From NCBI RefSeq assembly GCF_000485595.1, contig NW_014577638.1:1-34425 (forward strand): a DNA stretch of 34,425 nucleotides. Direction: 5' to 3'. The position numbers were made by a program, and so were the translations under genes. This document shows, piece by piece, positions 21,783 through 30,650 of this stretch (its first letter is position 1; every line of letters starts with the position of its first letter). This DNA is from Priapulus caudatus (taxonomy: Eukaryota; Priapulida; Priapulimorpha; Priapulimorphida; Priapulidae). The notes beneath the pieces are model-generated. The model worked only from the letters and a program-made list of their open reading frames with translations. It did not search any database and was not told the origin of the DNA.

Positions 21783-21880
21783 AATTCTTGCAAATTTTCA
21801 AAAAAAAAATTTTTTCCTTGGGGGGTTCGGGGAGGGGGTTCGTTCGACCCCCCCCCCCAAACCCTCCCTGGCTACGGGCC
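21783..21880. mobile_element. Transposon end with G-run/C-run palindrome and ggctacgggcct terminus
   Basis: Contains ggttcggggagggggttcgttcgacccccc and ends ccctggctacgggcct, a form common at ends of short invertebrate elements. The window start (about 15-60) holds a related palindrome in inverse orientation. Its left part is lost in the N gap. Confidence 0.5.
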
Positions 21881-21929
21881 TAGTATTAGACATTAAATTT
21901 GCACAGGGTAGGCCCACACAAACGTGACA

Positions 21930-22535
21930 ACGGCAACGCACTTCACGAGGCGTATACTAATTACTATTATTAGTATTACTATTACTATTAGTAATACTAT
22001 TAATAAATTATATATCAATTATAGTACTACTAGTAGTCAGTTGGCTTCTATAAACTAAACTACACTTTTATTATTATATTATCTAGTTAATACATACCAT
22101 GTCTATTCTGGAACTTATGTAATAAGATAAATAGTAGAAGAGAAATGTGAGAAATTCAGAACAACGTGCGAAACACCAAAGCCTCGAAATCCGATGTCAA
22201 TATGTAGACACCGGGAGATGTTTCACGCTCAGTTTTACAATAATGTATGGTTGGACAAATAACAATTATTTAATTGAATTTAATAACGACTAAAAACATT
22301 ATTTTTAATGTAAGGCGTCGAGAGTTTAGTTAGTTCAAGATTATTTAACGAATACATATGTAAATATTAATGCGCCTGTCACCTGCCACGATCGCGGCAG
22401 TGAATCAGTTTACAATCGTGTGTTGGTTACTGCCACTGGGTTTCTAATACTCTCTCTAGTACTAGTAGTACGGAAATACTATATCTAAGTTAAAGATAAT
22501 AGGCTTCGCCCCATGTGATAGAATTCGGGTTCGCA
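21930..22535 (+). other. SLC39A9 upstream region
   Basis: AT-rich with a TAT/TAG trinucleotide stretch (about 21955-22040). It must contain the SLC39A9 5' UTR. I see no clear TATA box or initiator. Confidence 0.5.
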
Positions 22536-22631
22536 ATGGAGGAAGTTATGACTTTGATTTTACTGTCGTTAGCTATGTTGGTAGGTTGCTACGTAGCTGG
22601 ATCGATACCATTGGTTTTCACACTTTCCGAG
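22536..22631 (+). CDS. SLC39A9: SLC39A9 exon 1 (residues 1-32)
   Basis: Encodes the short N-terminus and the first membrane segment (about residues 5-27) and ends at Glu32 in phase 0, before donor GTAGGC. The segment [14 protein letters not shown] is almost invariant in ZIP9. By hand count 15 of 32 codons end in G or C. Confidence 0.95.
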
Positions 22632-25600
22632 GTAGGCTGACAGATCATAATGACGTACTACTACTAGGGCTCAAGGGGTCGTTGTCGTAACAGGTACTAC
22701 AGATATGTACCCGAGGTACATATATGTATACACAAAGTGTACCAGACTTGTACTACAGAAGTGTACCCTAACCCTAACACTAACCCTAATCCTAACTCTA
22801 ACCCTAACCCTAAGTCTAACCCTAAACATACCTCATATAAAAATATAAACATAATACTAAACAACCTAAAACTACCTCGGGTACATATCTGTAGTACCTG
22901 TTACGACAACGACCCTTCGTGCACTACTAGGCCTACTTCACTTTGTGTATATTATACATGCTTTCTTCACATATGGCCGAACGTATATGAAATTCAATGA
23001 AACTGTACATAAACAACTAGTAGGGGCTTATTAGTAGTATACTAAATACGCGTGTTCTCATACGTTGTGATTTAGCGCAAAGTCGGAGAGAGTGTACTGT
23101 TAGATACAATTAATAATGTAACCCAACGGCAACAAGAGTAGGGTTATAACGCGAGCCTATTCTTTTCTTTGGAGGAGCCCCTGAGTGATTCACTCAGGGC
23201 GGTTTTATGGTGCGTTTTTCGAGACTACTACTTCCAAACTGGGTTTATTCTAAACACGAACTTTTCTCCGCTATCCTGGGACCTACTATGTATCACAATA
23301 CTCTGTATTAAACTATCATAACCTGTTACCTGTTACAAAATTTCGAAGTGACGAGTGGCGTTATTTCGAGCACCATTTCTGTTGACCTGTGACGTACAGA
23401 TTCCCAATGCGCACAGCATTCGGCTAACTTCGACTCCAAGATCGAGTGTATCATGGGATGCTTGCTATCAGTCATGACGTCATGAATGCACAGTAAAGTC
23501 TGTATGTAACTAGATAGTGTTTGTTCTACAGGAGAAGCTTCACTTTGTGACAGTGTTAGGAGCAGGATTGCTAGTGGGGACAGCACTAGCCGTAATTATT
23601 CCAGAAGGAGTCCATGTTTTATACTCTTCTGCACAGTCCAGTGAGTACATGTTTTTCCAATCGTGAAAATCTGGGAAGGTGCTAATGCTAGCTCTGTTTG
23701 TCTGTCGTGCAACATGTTACATATTAACATAATCTTGATTGATTAATCTTGTTTTGGAATGCATATCTGCGTTATCATGTGCGTAGATGTCGGTGTTGAC
23801 AAGCATTTGACCGATCAGGACCACATTGGACCAGACATGCCACACACACACGACCATTCAGACCACAGTGGCCCGGATGTAGCCCACTACATAGGAATCT
23901 CTCTAGTCCTAGGCTTCCTCTTCATGCTCATCGTGGACCAGATTGGTGGAAGTCACTCCAGATCTCAAGGTGTGCGTCTTGTGGGTCGACTGAGCAGTTT
24001 AACACCGCAAGTGTTTTAAAACCGGGAACTGTGAACCCATTGGCTAGTAGAGCTTCATTTAGAAATTATTTCAAAGTGTTTATACATAACAATTTTAAAC
24101 ATGTTATCGCTATCTTCTGTTGAAAATTGTAATTATTCATGCCCATAAGATTGAGACCATATAAGTACGATGACATAGATAACTTCTTCTATTCACTAAA
24201 GACTCGCCAGATGCAGAAAGTGGAGCAACTGCCAAAGACAGAAGTCCTAATATCACTGCCACACTAGGATTGGTCGTGCATGCTGCAGGTAAATGAAACT
24301 AACTATAGCTGTTCTAAGGTATCCATGCACTTTGACATGGGACTGTCACATAATTTACGATACTTTCTTGTGAAAATTAATATAGTTCATTTAGTTATTA
24401 ACCTACAAAAGGTCGGAGAGCACTACGTCACAACGACCAGCAAGGTTTGTTCAACAGTCTCTTTGTTTTGTCTCTCACTGCAAGTAATGGATGTTTGCCT
24501 CTATTTCAGCTGATGGTATTGCTCTAGGTGCTGCAGCTTCCACCACTCACACTGACACTGAAATGATAGTATTTATTGCGATCATGTTGCATAAAGTAAG
24601 TACAGATGCTGTGCCTTTGAAATTTTGGCAGCGGTAAAAGTAACCAGCAATCACTTAACATACACGGATATATCTACTAAAATGCATTGCACTGTGAACA
24701 ATAAAAAAGCTCAGATATGGAAACAGAAGAAGGCATTCTTTATAGTCTGATTCTAGACTCATTTTTATGATATTGTCCAAACATTGTAAAATCTACGTGG
24801 AAGGAATTTCTCTCAAGGTATTAAACTCATGTCATCATATGTTATCATTTTGACCTGACATACTAGATGCAGTTAAATAGGTACGCGTATCCTATAGCCA
24901 TCACCTCCACCTTAGAATGCTTCAGTGTTAGCCATGACTGATGCCAGTGATATTTTACCACGAAGCAAGTGCTGTCATTCTCTCTGTTTGGACTTTCAGG
25001 CACCAGCAGCATTCGGTCTTGTGTCATTCCTCCTACACGAAGGACTGGAGAGAAATCGGATACGAAAACATTTGCTCATCTTTGCTCTGGCAGCGCCTCT
25101 CTTGTCCGTGGTCACATATTTTGGGCTGAGTCAGGTAAGTCAAAAACTGTTGCTACAGTGTAAGCCAGATGCTTACATGTTGGCGCCAGTTGCATAAATC
25201 AGGATATTGTACACCGTGGGGGAAAATTCGGATTTTTACTGGGTAACGAAGTAGGGGAACTGCTAAAAAAGATCAAATATGCAAATACACAATCGCGACC
25301 AATATTGTTATATTTCCACAAACAAGAAATAAGCTTTTTTAATTAACTTATTATCACATTTTATTATTATTAGTTTTTCATTTCCCCTTTTTCATATATA
25401 CAGTTAAGACTACAGTTATGTTAATTTACATTTAGAGTGCGGTATATAATCTGTTGCTGACTAGCTCAACGTCTATATGAGCAAAAAACCAAGTTAACTA
25501 CGGCTGCATTAGGGCAATTATGACTGCGAGAAGCAGCATTGCGATTCCTCGCGTTTACACTGCGTCTTCCCCCTCCCCGCTGCAGGGCAACAAAGAGACG

Positions 25601-25807
25601 CTGTCGAACACGAATGCGACGGGAATAACGATGCTGTTCAGTGCCGGTACGTTCCTTTACGTCGCCACCGTTCACGTGCTGCCGGGCCTCAAGCACTCAC
25701 CTGAGGGAGGCGACCGGCATGAGCACGGCTTCAGAAAGTCGGAACTTCTCGCGCTCCTTGTGGGGGGACTGTTTCCTCTCCTCATCTCGTTCACGCACAC
25801 GCACTGA
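22536..25807 (+). CDS. SLC39A9: Zinc transporter ZIP9 (SLC39A9), complete, seven coding exons
   Basis: ZIP-family transporter moving Zn2+ into the cytosol from the Golgi/trans-Golgi lumen or outside; vertebrate ZIP9 has also been described as a membrane androgen receptor. Coding exons: 22536-22631, 23532-23640, 23787-23969, 24202-24288, 24510-24595, 25000-25134, 25586-25807. They sum to 918 nt, giving 305 aa plus TGA, against about 307 aa in human ZIP9. All phases join cleanly and all introns are GT-AG (900, 146, 232, 221, 404 and 451 bp). Visible family marks: [14 protein letters not shown] in TM1, PEGVH after TM2, a His-rich loop (HTHDHSDH, about residues 88-95), the metal-site segment [16 protein letters not shown] (H156, D160) and MLHKAPAAFG at the TM4/TM5 region, and [16 protein letters not shown] in the last exon. 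The start is supported by an in-frame TAG at 22500-22502, a good context (gcaATGG) and an N-terminus aligned with human. The intron 3 donor (GTGTGC) is weak. Family assignment is secure. Confidence 0.97.
22669..22922. mobile_element. MITE in SLC39A9 intron 1 with perfect 43-bp inverted repeats and a CCCTAA-rich core
   Basis: The left arm 22676-22718 (begins GGGTCGTTGTCG) and the right arm 22873-22915 are exact reverse complements over 43 bases. ACTACTAGG flanks the element at 22660-22668 and 22923-22931, a plausible 9-bp target-site duplication, though eight less-matched bases lie between it and each arm. The core (about 22767-22830) is degenerate CCCTAA repeats. A second inverted pair, TATACACAAAGTG (22727-22739) and its complement (22939-22951), overlaps the right boundary, so the element may be nested. 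No coding capacity is seen; non-autonomous by inference. Confidence 0.8.
23532..23640 (+). CDS. SLC39A9: SLC39A9 exon 2 (residues 33-69)
   Basis: Follows acceptor TTCTACAG and encodes TM2 ([22 protein letters not shown]). It ends in phase 1 before donor GTGAGT; the split codon reads AAT (Asn69) with exon 3. Confidence 0.95.
23787..23969 (+). CDS. SLC39A9: SLC39A9 exon 3 (residues 69-130), His-rich loop and TM3
   Basis: Follows acceptor TGCGTAG. It encodes the lumenal/cytosolic loop with the histidine cluster (HTHDHSDH) and then TM3 ([21 protein letters not shown]). The exon ends in phase 1 (Asp130 split) before a weak donor GTGTGC. The frame on both sides and the family alignment support the call. 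Confidence 0.93.
24202..24288 (+). CDS. SLC39A9: SLC39A9 exon 4 (residues 130-159)
   Basis: Follows acceptor ACTAAAG and encodes a variable polar loop, then the start of TM4 ([12 protein letters not shown]), which supplies H156 of the metal path. Ends in phase 1 before GTAAAT. Confidence 0.95.
24510..24595 (+). CDS. SLC39A9: SLC39A9 exon 5 (residues 159-187)
   Basis: Follows acceptor CTATTTCAG. Completes the [14 protein letters not shown] metal-site segment of TM4 (D160) and begins the next helix ([10 protein letters not shown]). Ends in phase 0 before GTAAGT. Confidence 0.96.
25000..25134 (+). CDS. SLC39A9: SLC39A9 exon 6 (residues 188-232)
   Basis: Follows acceptor GACTTTCAG. Begins [20 protein letters not shown], nearly identical to human ZIP9, then IRKHLL and a further membrane helix. 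Exactly 45 codons, donor GTAAGT. By hand count 21 of 45 codons end in G or C. Confidence 0.97.
25586..25807 (+). CDS. SLC39A9: SLC39A9 exon 7 (residues 233-305) and stop
   Basis: Follows acceptor CCGCTGCAG. Encodes the last two helices and ends [14 protein letters not shown]; human ZIP9 ends in a similar IPLILSVGHQH. The final codons and stop are the first unit of the minisatellite that continues downstream. Codon use is clearly more GC-rich than in the other exons (54 of 73 third positions G/C by hand count). Confidence 0.96.
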   Translation, partial: GNKETLSNTNATGITMLFSAGTFLYVATVHVLPGLKHSPEGGDRHEHGFRKSELLALLVGGLFPLLISFTHTH

Positions 25808-26310
25808 TTGCGTGTTCTCCCTGCTTGTATCCTTCACGCTTGCACCGATTGCGCGTTCCCTCTCCTCATATCCTTGACGCACATGCAATGATTGCATGTT
25901 CCCTCTCTTCATATCCTTCACACACATGCAATGATTGCATGTTCCCTCTCTCACATGCAATGATTGCATGTTCCCTCTCTTCATATCCTTCACACACATG
26001 CAATGATTGCATGTTCCCTCTCCTCATATCCTTCACACACATGCACTGATCGCGCGTTGCCTTTCTTCATATCCTTCACGCACACGCACCGATTGCATGT
26101 TCCCTTTCCTCATATCCTTGACGCACATGCAATGATTGCATGTTCCCTCTCCTCATATCCTACACACACATGCACTGATTGCATGTTCCCTCTCTTCATA
26201 TCCTTCACGCAAGCACCAATTGCATGTTCCCTCTCCTCGTATCCTTCACACACATGCACTAATTGCATGTTCCCTCTCCTCATATCCTTAACACAGGCAT
26301 CGATTGTGTG
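25772..26310 (+). repeat. ~43-bp minisatellite, about 13 units, overlapping the SLC39A9 stop codon
   Basis: Head-to-tail units start ttccctctcctcatatcc and end gattgcatg. Most are 43 bases, some 41, and one is shortened to 29 (about 25952-25980). Unit 1 (25772-25814) is the SLC39A9 coding end, reading [11 protein letters not shown]-stop. Because 43 is not a multiple of three, successive units are read in rotating frames; an artefactual open frame runs through them at 25964-26383. The array ends where the sequence becomes ttttctcctcttaggtgac. Confidence 0.93.
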
Positions 26311-28092
26311 TTTTCTCCTCTTAGGTGACATCATATACAGGTTTGAGTGTATTGAATACTTTTTCCCACAAAACCTCCTATAGCTGAATTTTGTGAGCAA
26401 GTGATAGTTTTGTTACGTCACTGCGACTTAAATCCCAATAAGACACACGCAATGTCGATGTCAGACGTGTCTCTGATTGGAAAAGTTGAATCAGTTGATT
26501 TACATATTTTGCGAGCTATGGTAAATGCCGATGATCTTTGTGAGTTCAGGAGTTTCCCGGTAATGAAGTGGTCACTGTGCTTGTATGTATATATGGCAGT
26601 TGTTATTGGACCATGAGTGATGCTAAGTGTTTTGCGAGGTGTGGTGAAACCGTAGCTAATTGATATAATTCTATTGAGGATTAATCCAGTGCGCGGACGC
26701 ATCCCAACGACACATAATATGTAGCATTCCAATTTTCTGAGGCATCAACTAGCCAAGTATGCTTATTCTGTACCAAATATTGGAAACAGTAACAACTGTT
26801 ACTATATATTATAAGTTAGCATTTTATGAGATACCGCTGTACTTCTGTCTGCAGCAAATCACGGACGTTTTTTTTTCAAAGAGTGCTACTTTACTTGCAG
26901 ACTACTATAAGTCTAGTAGACTTTTTTTTACCAAAGTCTATTTATTACGCTGCATTAGACTTTGCTAACTTGATGTTATTTTCCACTTCAAACTGAAAAA
27001 AACTCTAGATGAGATAACAATCTAGTAGCATCAAGAAGAAATTGACGTTTCGAATCGGACAATATAAAATACGTATGACTATGGATATGGTGGTGGTCAT
27101 TGGTGTAAGAACGTGATTGCTTGTTTTGTATCTGTTATTATAATGTTAACAAATGTTTATGATTATTGATGTCTGGACAATTTAATTGATCCCCCTAATA
27201 TAAAAAATAAGATGACATTGTTTTGATGACGTTTTGCTAAATTACACAGTCATAGTAGTAACGCTTAAAATGTCATATACGATGTTACAATATCTATAGA
27301 TACTCCAACTGCAGCATAAAATAGGCATCCTAGAATAAATAAATAGAAATATAGATTGGTTCAGATAACAGACAGTACACATTACATTTCATATGATGTC
27401 GTGTCAGATGATACTGCTTTCAGTTCATGCTCTTCCTTTATAAATGGCTCTAAGCAAACAGACAGCGACTTATGGCAGCATACATAATGCCAAGAGTAGA
27501 TAATAACACACCGTAACACACAATATCTACTCTTGATAATGCTTATGTATGGATGGAAAATGAGAAATTAAGCAACATGCTAATTACTGTGCCACTTGGT
27601 AATATTTGTGCTAGTGTGTTGTGATGCCTTGAAAATTGGATGATGCCCACGGCAATGAAACGCCATGGCTTTCATACCTGGTTTGCCTCCATGCCCTTCA
27701 CACAAGTGCATATTGTACGTGTACCCCTCCCTGTCCCACAACATAATTACCCGATAAAAAGTTAGTTGCCGTGGAGCCCCTCCAACCTACCTTCTGTGGT
27801 GTATCTCCATCTAAACATAAGGCAACACTTGTGCACTGTCATCAACAATTGAAATTGCAACCATGTACAGCCATACACAAATACATAAGTGATTCTCACA
27901 TTCCACATGAATTCATAATTCATTTGGCAGAGCCGAACATATTTGTTACCCCCTAGCAAAATTGAAATTAATATAAATGCTTTTATTTTTATAGTAAGCA
28001 TTGAATCCACTTTTGTGCTATGATTTTTTTCCGCAAACTTAATCTAGATATATGAGTACGTATATGGTAATTATGATCATAGTCAATTTATA
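26311..28092 (+). other. Downstream of SLC39A9: 3' UTR and intergenic
   Basis: AATAAA at 27334-27339 is a possible poly(A) signal, 1.5 kb after the stop; closer sites are not obvious. No further gene recognised. Confidence 0.4.
27478..27552. repeat. Imperfect inverted repeat
   Basis: catacataatgcc..aagagtagata on the left pairs with tatctactcttgataatgcttatgtatg on the right around a ~20-base CA-rich loop. Could be a small fold-back element. Confidence 0.6.
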
Positions 28093-28461
28093 TTATATTC
28101 TTGTGATACCATCGCATGAGATGTAAGTTTTCATGCATGTGGTTGTGTGCGATGCTTTATTGAAGTATAGACCAGGAAGGCTCACTATACAAGTTAATTG
28201 AGCAGGAAATGTGAAAGTGTTCCCTATCAAAACCAAGATCATCCGGAAATCTTGAAAAGTCACATCTCCGATTCGGTTTACAAACAATACACGTGGAACT
28301 TTGGAAATTCGAACGTCACTGACTTCAGCAGTTGCTCTACGTATTTTAACAATTCTACATGAGCTTTTCTCAATATACGTGTCAAATGGTTTATAACAAT
28401 GGCCATCAGTGTTTGTAAGTTGACTTGGATTGGTCTGTACCAGAACAATGGCATGAGCCAC
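28093..28461 (-). pseudogene. Weak ERH-like open frame without an ATG
   Basis: The minus-strand frame reads AHAIVLVQTN where the local ERH has [24 protein letters not shown] then sits where ERH has [13 protein letters not shown], and later IS...RIGDVTF where ERH has IS...QLSDISC. There is no ATG at the expected place (GTG precedes Ala), no clear acceptor before it, and the C-terminal [10 protein letters not shown] block is missing. It could be a very decayed retrocopy or a chance match; I lean to uncertain. Confidence 0.2.
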
Positions 28462-28617
28462 ACCGGAAGCAGATGAAGTGGAACATAGTATTTTGCTAAG
28501 ATGATCTATTATAAGATACGTAAATTGTAAATAGTTATGAAGATGTCTTGTTAAATAAAATGTTTGTAAGTATCACGAATGTGCGACGCTGCTAGTTTTG
28601 TTAATGCACTATCGTTG

Positions 28618-29160
28618 TTAATGCACAATCGTTGCAAAATATTCTTCTTCTCCGGAGATATTTCGCATGCGCGAGCACCGTTTCATGCGTGCAATACGGA
28701 CTGAAGAAAACTGCATAATATAGCTTGTTGAGGGTGAGAGGGGTGGGGGACCGATGACAGGCGGCAGGGAATGTAGCTGAGTGGGCGGAGGAAGAAGAAG
28801 CAGAGAGAGCGAAAGACAAGGGAGGCAAAGGGGAGGACGGGAGGGGATGAAGTAGGAGTTTTGCTCGCTACAGGCTAGGGTGCTCTCCAAGCACAGGTCC
28901 ACGGATACAAATGAATTCCAGTAATCTATTCTGATATACCTCATAACCATACTAAATGCGTATTCATTACGAAATATAACTCTTCTGGTTAGATATTGCC
29001 CATGCGCTAACACACTAACGTAGTCAGATTGTGTACTGGCTAATATATGCAACAGGGACCTTACACAGCATAGGTTCTTCTTTCTACTTTTTAAGGTGAC
29101 GTCTAACATGATTGGATATTTTATCATGTAAATCTTTGCTACGGCTAACACCGTCTTCAT
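28618..29160. repeat. Tandem array unit 1 (best preserved)
   Basis: About 543 bases with landmarks atattcttcttctc, tttcatgcgtgcaat, gaggcaaaggggaggacg, agatattgcccatgcgctaaca and gctaatatatgca. The unit also contains an internal half-repeat: gcaaaatattcttcttct...gcatgcgc near its start resembles cgaaatataactcttct...ccatgcgc about 330 bases later. The minus-strand open frame across it is a by-product of the repeat. Confidence 0.8.
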
Positions 29161-29770
29161 TTTAAAATCAGGAATCGTTGCATGAAATATTCTTCTTCTC
29201 TGAGATTATTGGCAGCATCGCCGAGCAGCCGTTTCATGCGTGCAATTACGGACTGCAGAAGAAAACTGGCATGAATTAATATCCTTGCTGAGGGTGAGAG
29301 GGTGGACAGACCAAATGAACAGGCGCAGGGAAACGGTAGTTGAGTGGCGCGGAAGGAGAGAAGCAAGCAAGAGATAGCGAAAGAGAGCAAGGAGGCAAAG
29401 GGGAGGACGAGAGGTGAGGTTAGTAAAGTAGGAATTTTGCTTTCTTTCTCGTAGGGCTAGGGCGCTCTTGCCTATTTGATAAGTCACAGGTCCACAGATA
29501 TATTACAAATTAAATTTTCAGAAATCTATGTCTGAGATACGCGCCCATAACTAGAGTAATACTGCATATTTCCACTTACACAATATATAACTTCTTTTGG
29601 TGAGATATTGCCCATGCGCTAACATCACTACAAGAGCCAATTGTGTACGGGCTAATATATGCATACAGGGAACCATACACGCCAAGGTCTCTTCAGCTTC
29701 TTAACTGACGTCTACTGATGGAATTTTATCAGATGTAAATCTGTCTAGGTGTAAGCAATCGTCTCTATGT
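29161..29770. repeat. Tandem array unit 2
   Basis: Collinear with unit 1 with many small insertions; it shares aatattcttcttctctgaga, gtttcatgcgtgcaat, gaggcaaaggggaggacga, gagatattgcccatgcgct and gctaatatatgca. Confidence 0.8.
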
Positions 29771-30650
29771 TGTATTATGCATAAGCGTGCTAAATATTCT
29801 TTTTACTCAGGATGATATTCGCATCTTGTGTTATCGACCCGAGCTAACCTAGTGGGCCCCACCGGCTTACCCTCTGCTATATCACGGCACTATCAGAAAC
29901 CTGCATAATGGATATCCCTCCCGCCTTTTGTCGCAGCCTGGTGAGACGGGGATGGGAGACCCGAGAACCAGGCGGCAGCGTGAGGTAGCTCGTATTCGCG
30001 CCGTAATGGAAGAAGAAGCAGAAGATAGGCGAACAAGACAAGGGAGGTAAATAGGGAGGAGCGGAGGGGATAAAGTCACGTGCTTCTCTGTAATTTGCTA
30101 CTCTCAGCCCATCTGCAGCTACCGTACTCCCGTCGCTATCTTGATAAACTATGCTAGATGCGTCTCACACGATTCACGTAGAATGAATTCCAGCAGAATC
30201 TATGCTCAGAATACCCCATAACCATATTTAATGCATCATCAGCATTCACCTACAAAATTATATACTTACTACGTGATCTTTGTGAGGATCTGTATACTGC
30301 CCTCGCTAACTATGGGTATCCGACGAATAGGTTCACCCCCACATATAGGCATCCGGGCAGCCTCGCTCCCGACAATGTTTAAGTGAGAAAACTTAATGAA
30401 AAATCAATCGAAGTTGGGTCATGTTAGAATGAATAGGTATAATAGGAACGCGCACACAAATGACATATTACGTTACGGTGTGTGCTAGTAGTGGGGAGGG
30501 TATGTCGTCGGGGCATAATATAGGTAGTCAATGGGGCTGAAACAGGGGACCTTGAGGTACGAATCTCGAAGGTCTCTTTCTACTTCTAATAAAAAATCTC
30601 AATGGTTATTGTCTAACGTGAAGTAATTTTTATCATGTGCGTGCCAACTA
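29771..30650. repeat. Tandem array unit 3 (more diverged, longer)
   Basis: Recognisable from aaatattctttttactc, accaggcggcagcg, gaagaagaagcagaag, caagggaggtaaatagggagga, gaatgaattccag, ataaccatat and the taacgtgaagtaatttttatcatgt end. Extra sequence is interspersed. Confidence 0.65.

Noticed and set aside
20719-21927. Open frames of 338-402 codons
   Set aside because: They are almost entirely the 999-base N gap.
25136-25197. Read-through of the SLC39A9 exon 6 frame past its donor
   Set aside because: GTAAGT is a strong donor and exon 7 continues the family sequence exactly; the extension is intronic.
25772-26310. CRISPR-like array
   Set aside because: Units are head-to-tail with no unique spacers and the context is an animal gene, so it is a minisatellite.
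25964-26383. 139-codon open frame with repeated CSLSSYPSHT/FFISFTHTH-like blocks
   Set aside because: It reads the 43-bp minisatellite in rotating frames; no start context or splice support.
28618-29160. 180-codon minus-strand open frame
   Set aside because: It spans the tandem array unit, its composition follows the purine-rich repeat, and the equivalent frame is broken in units 2 and 3.
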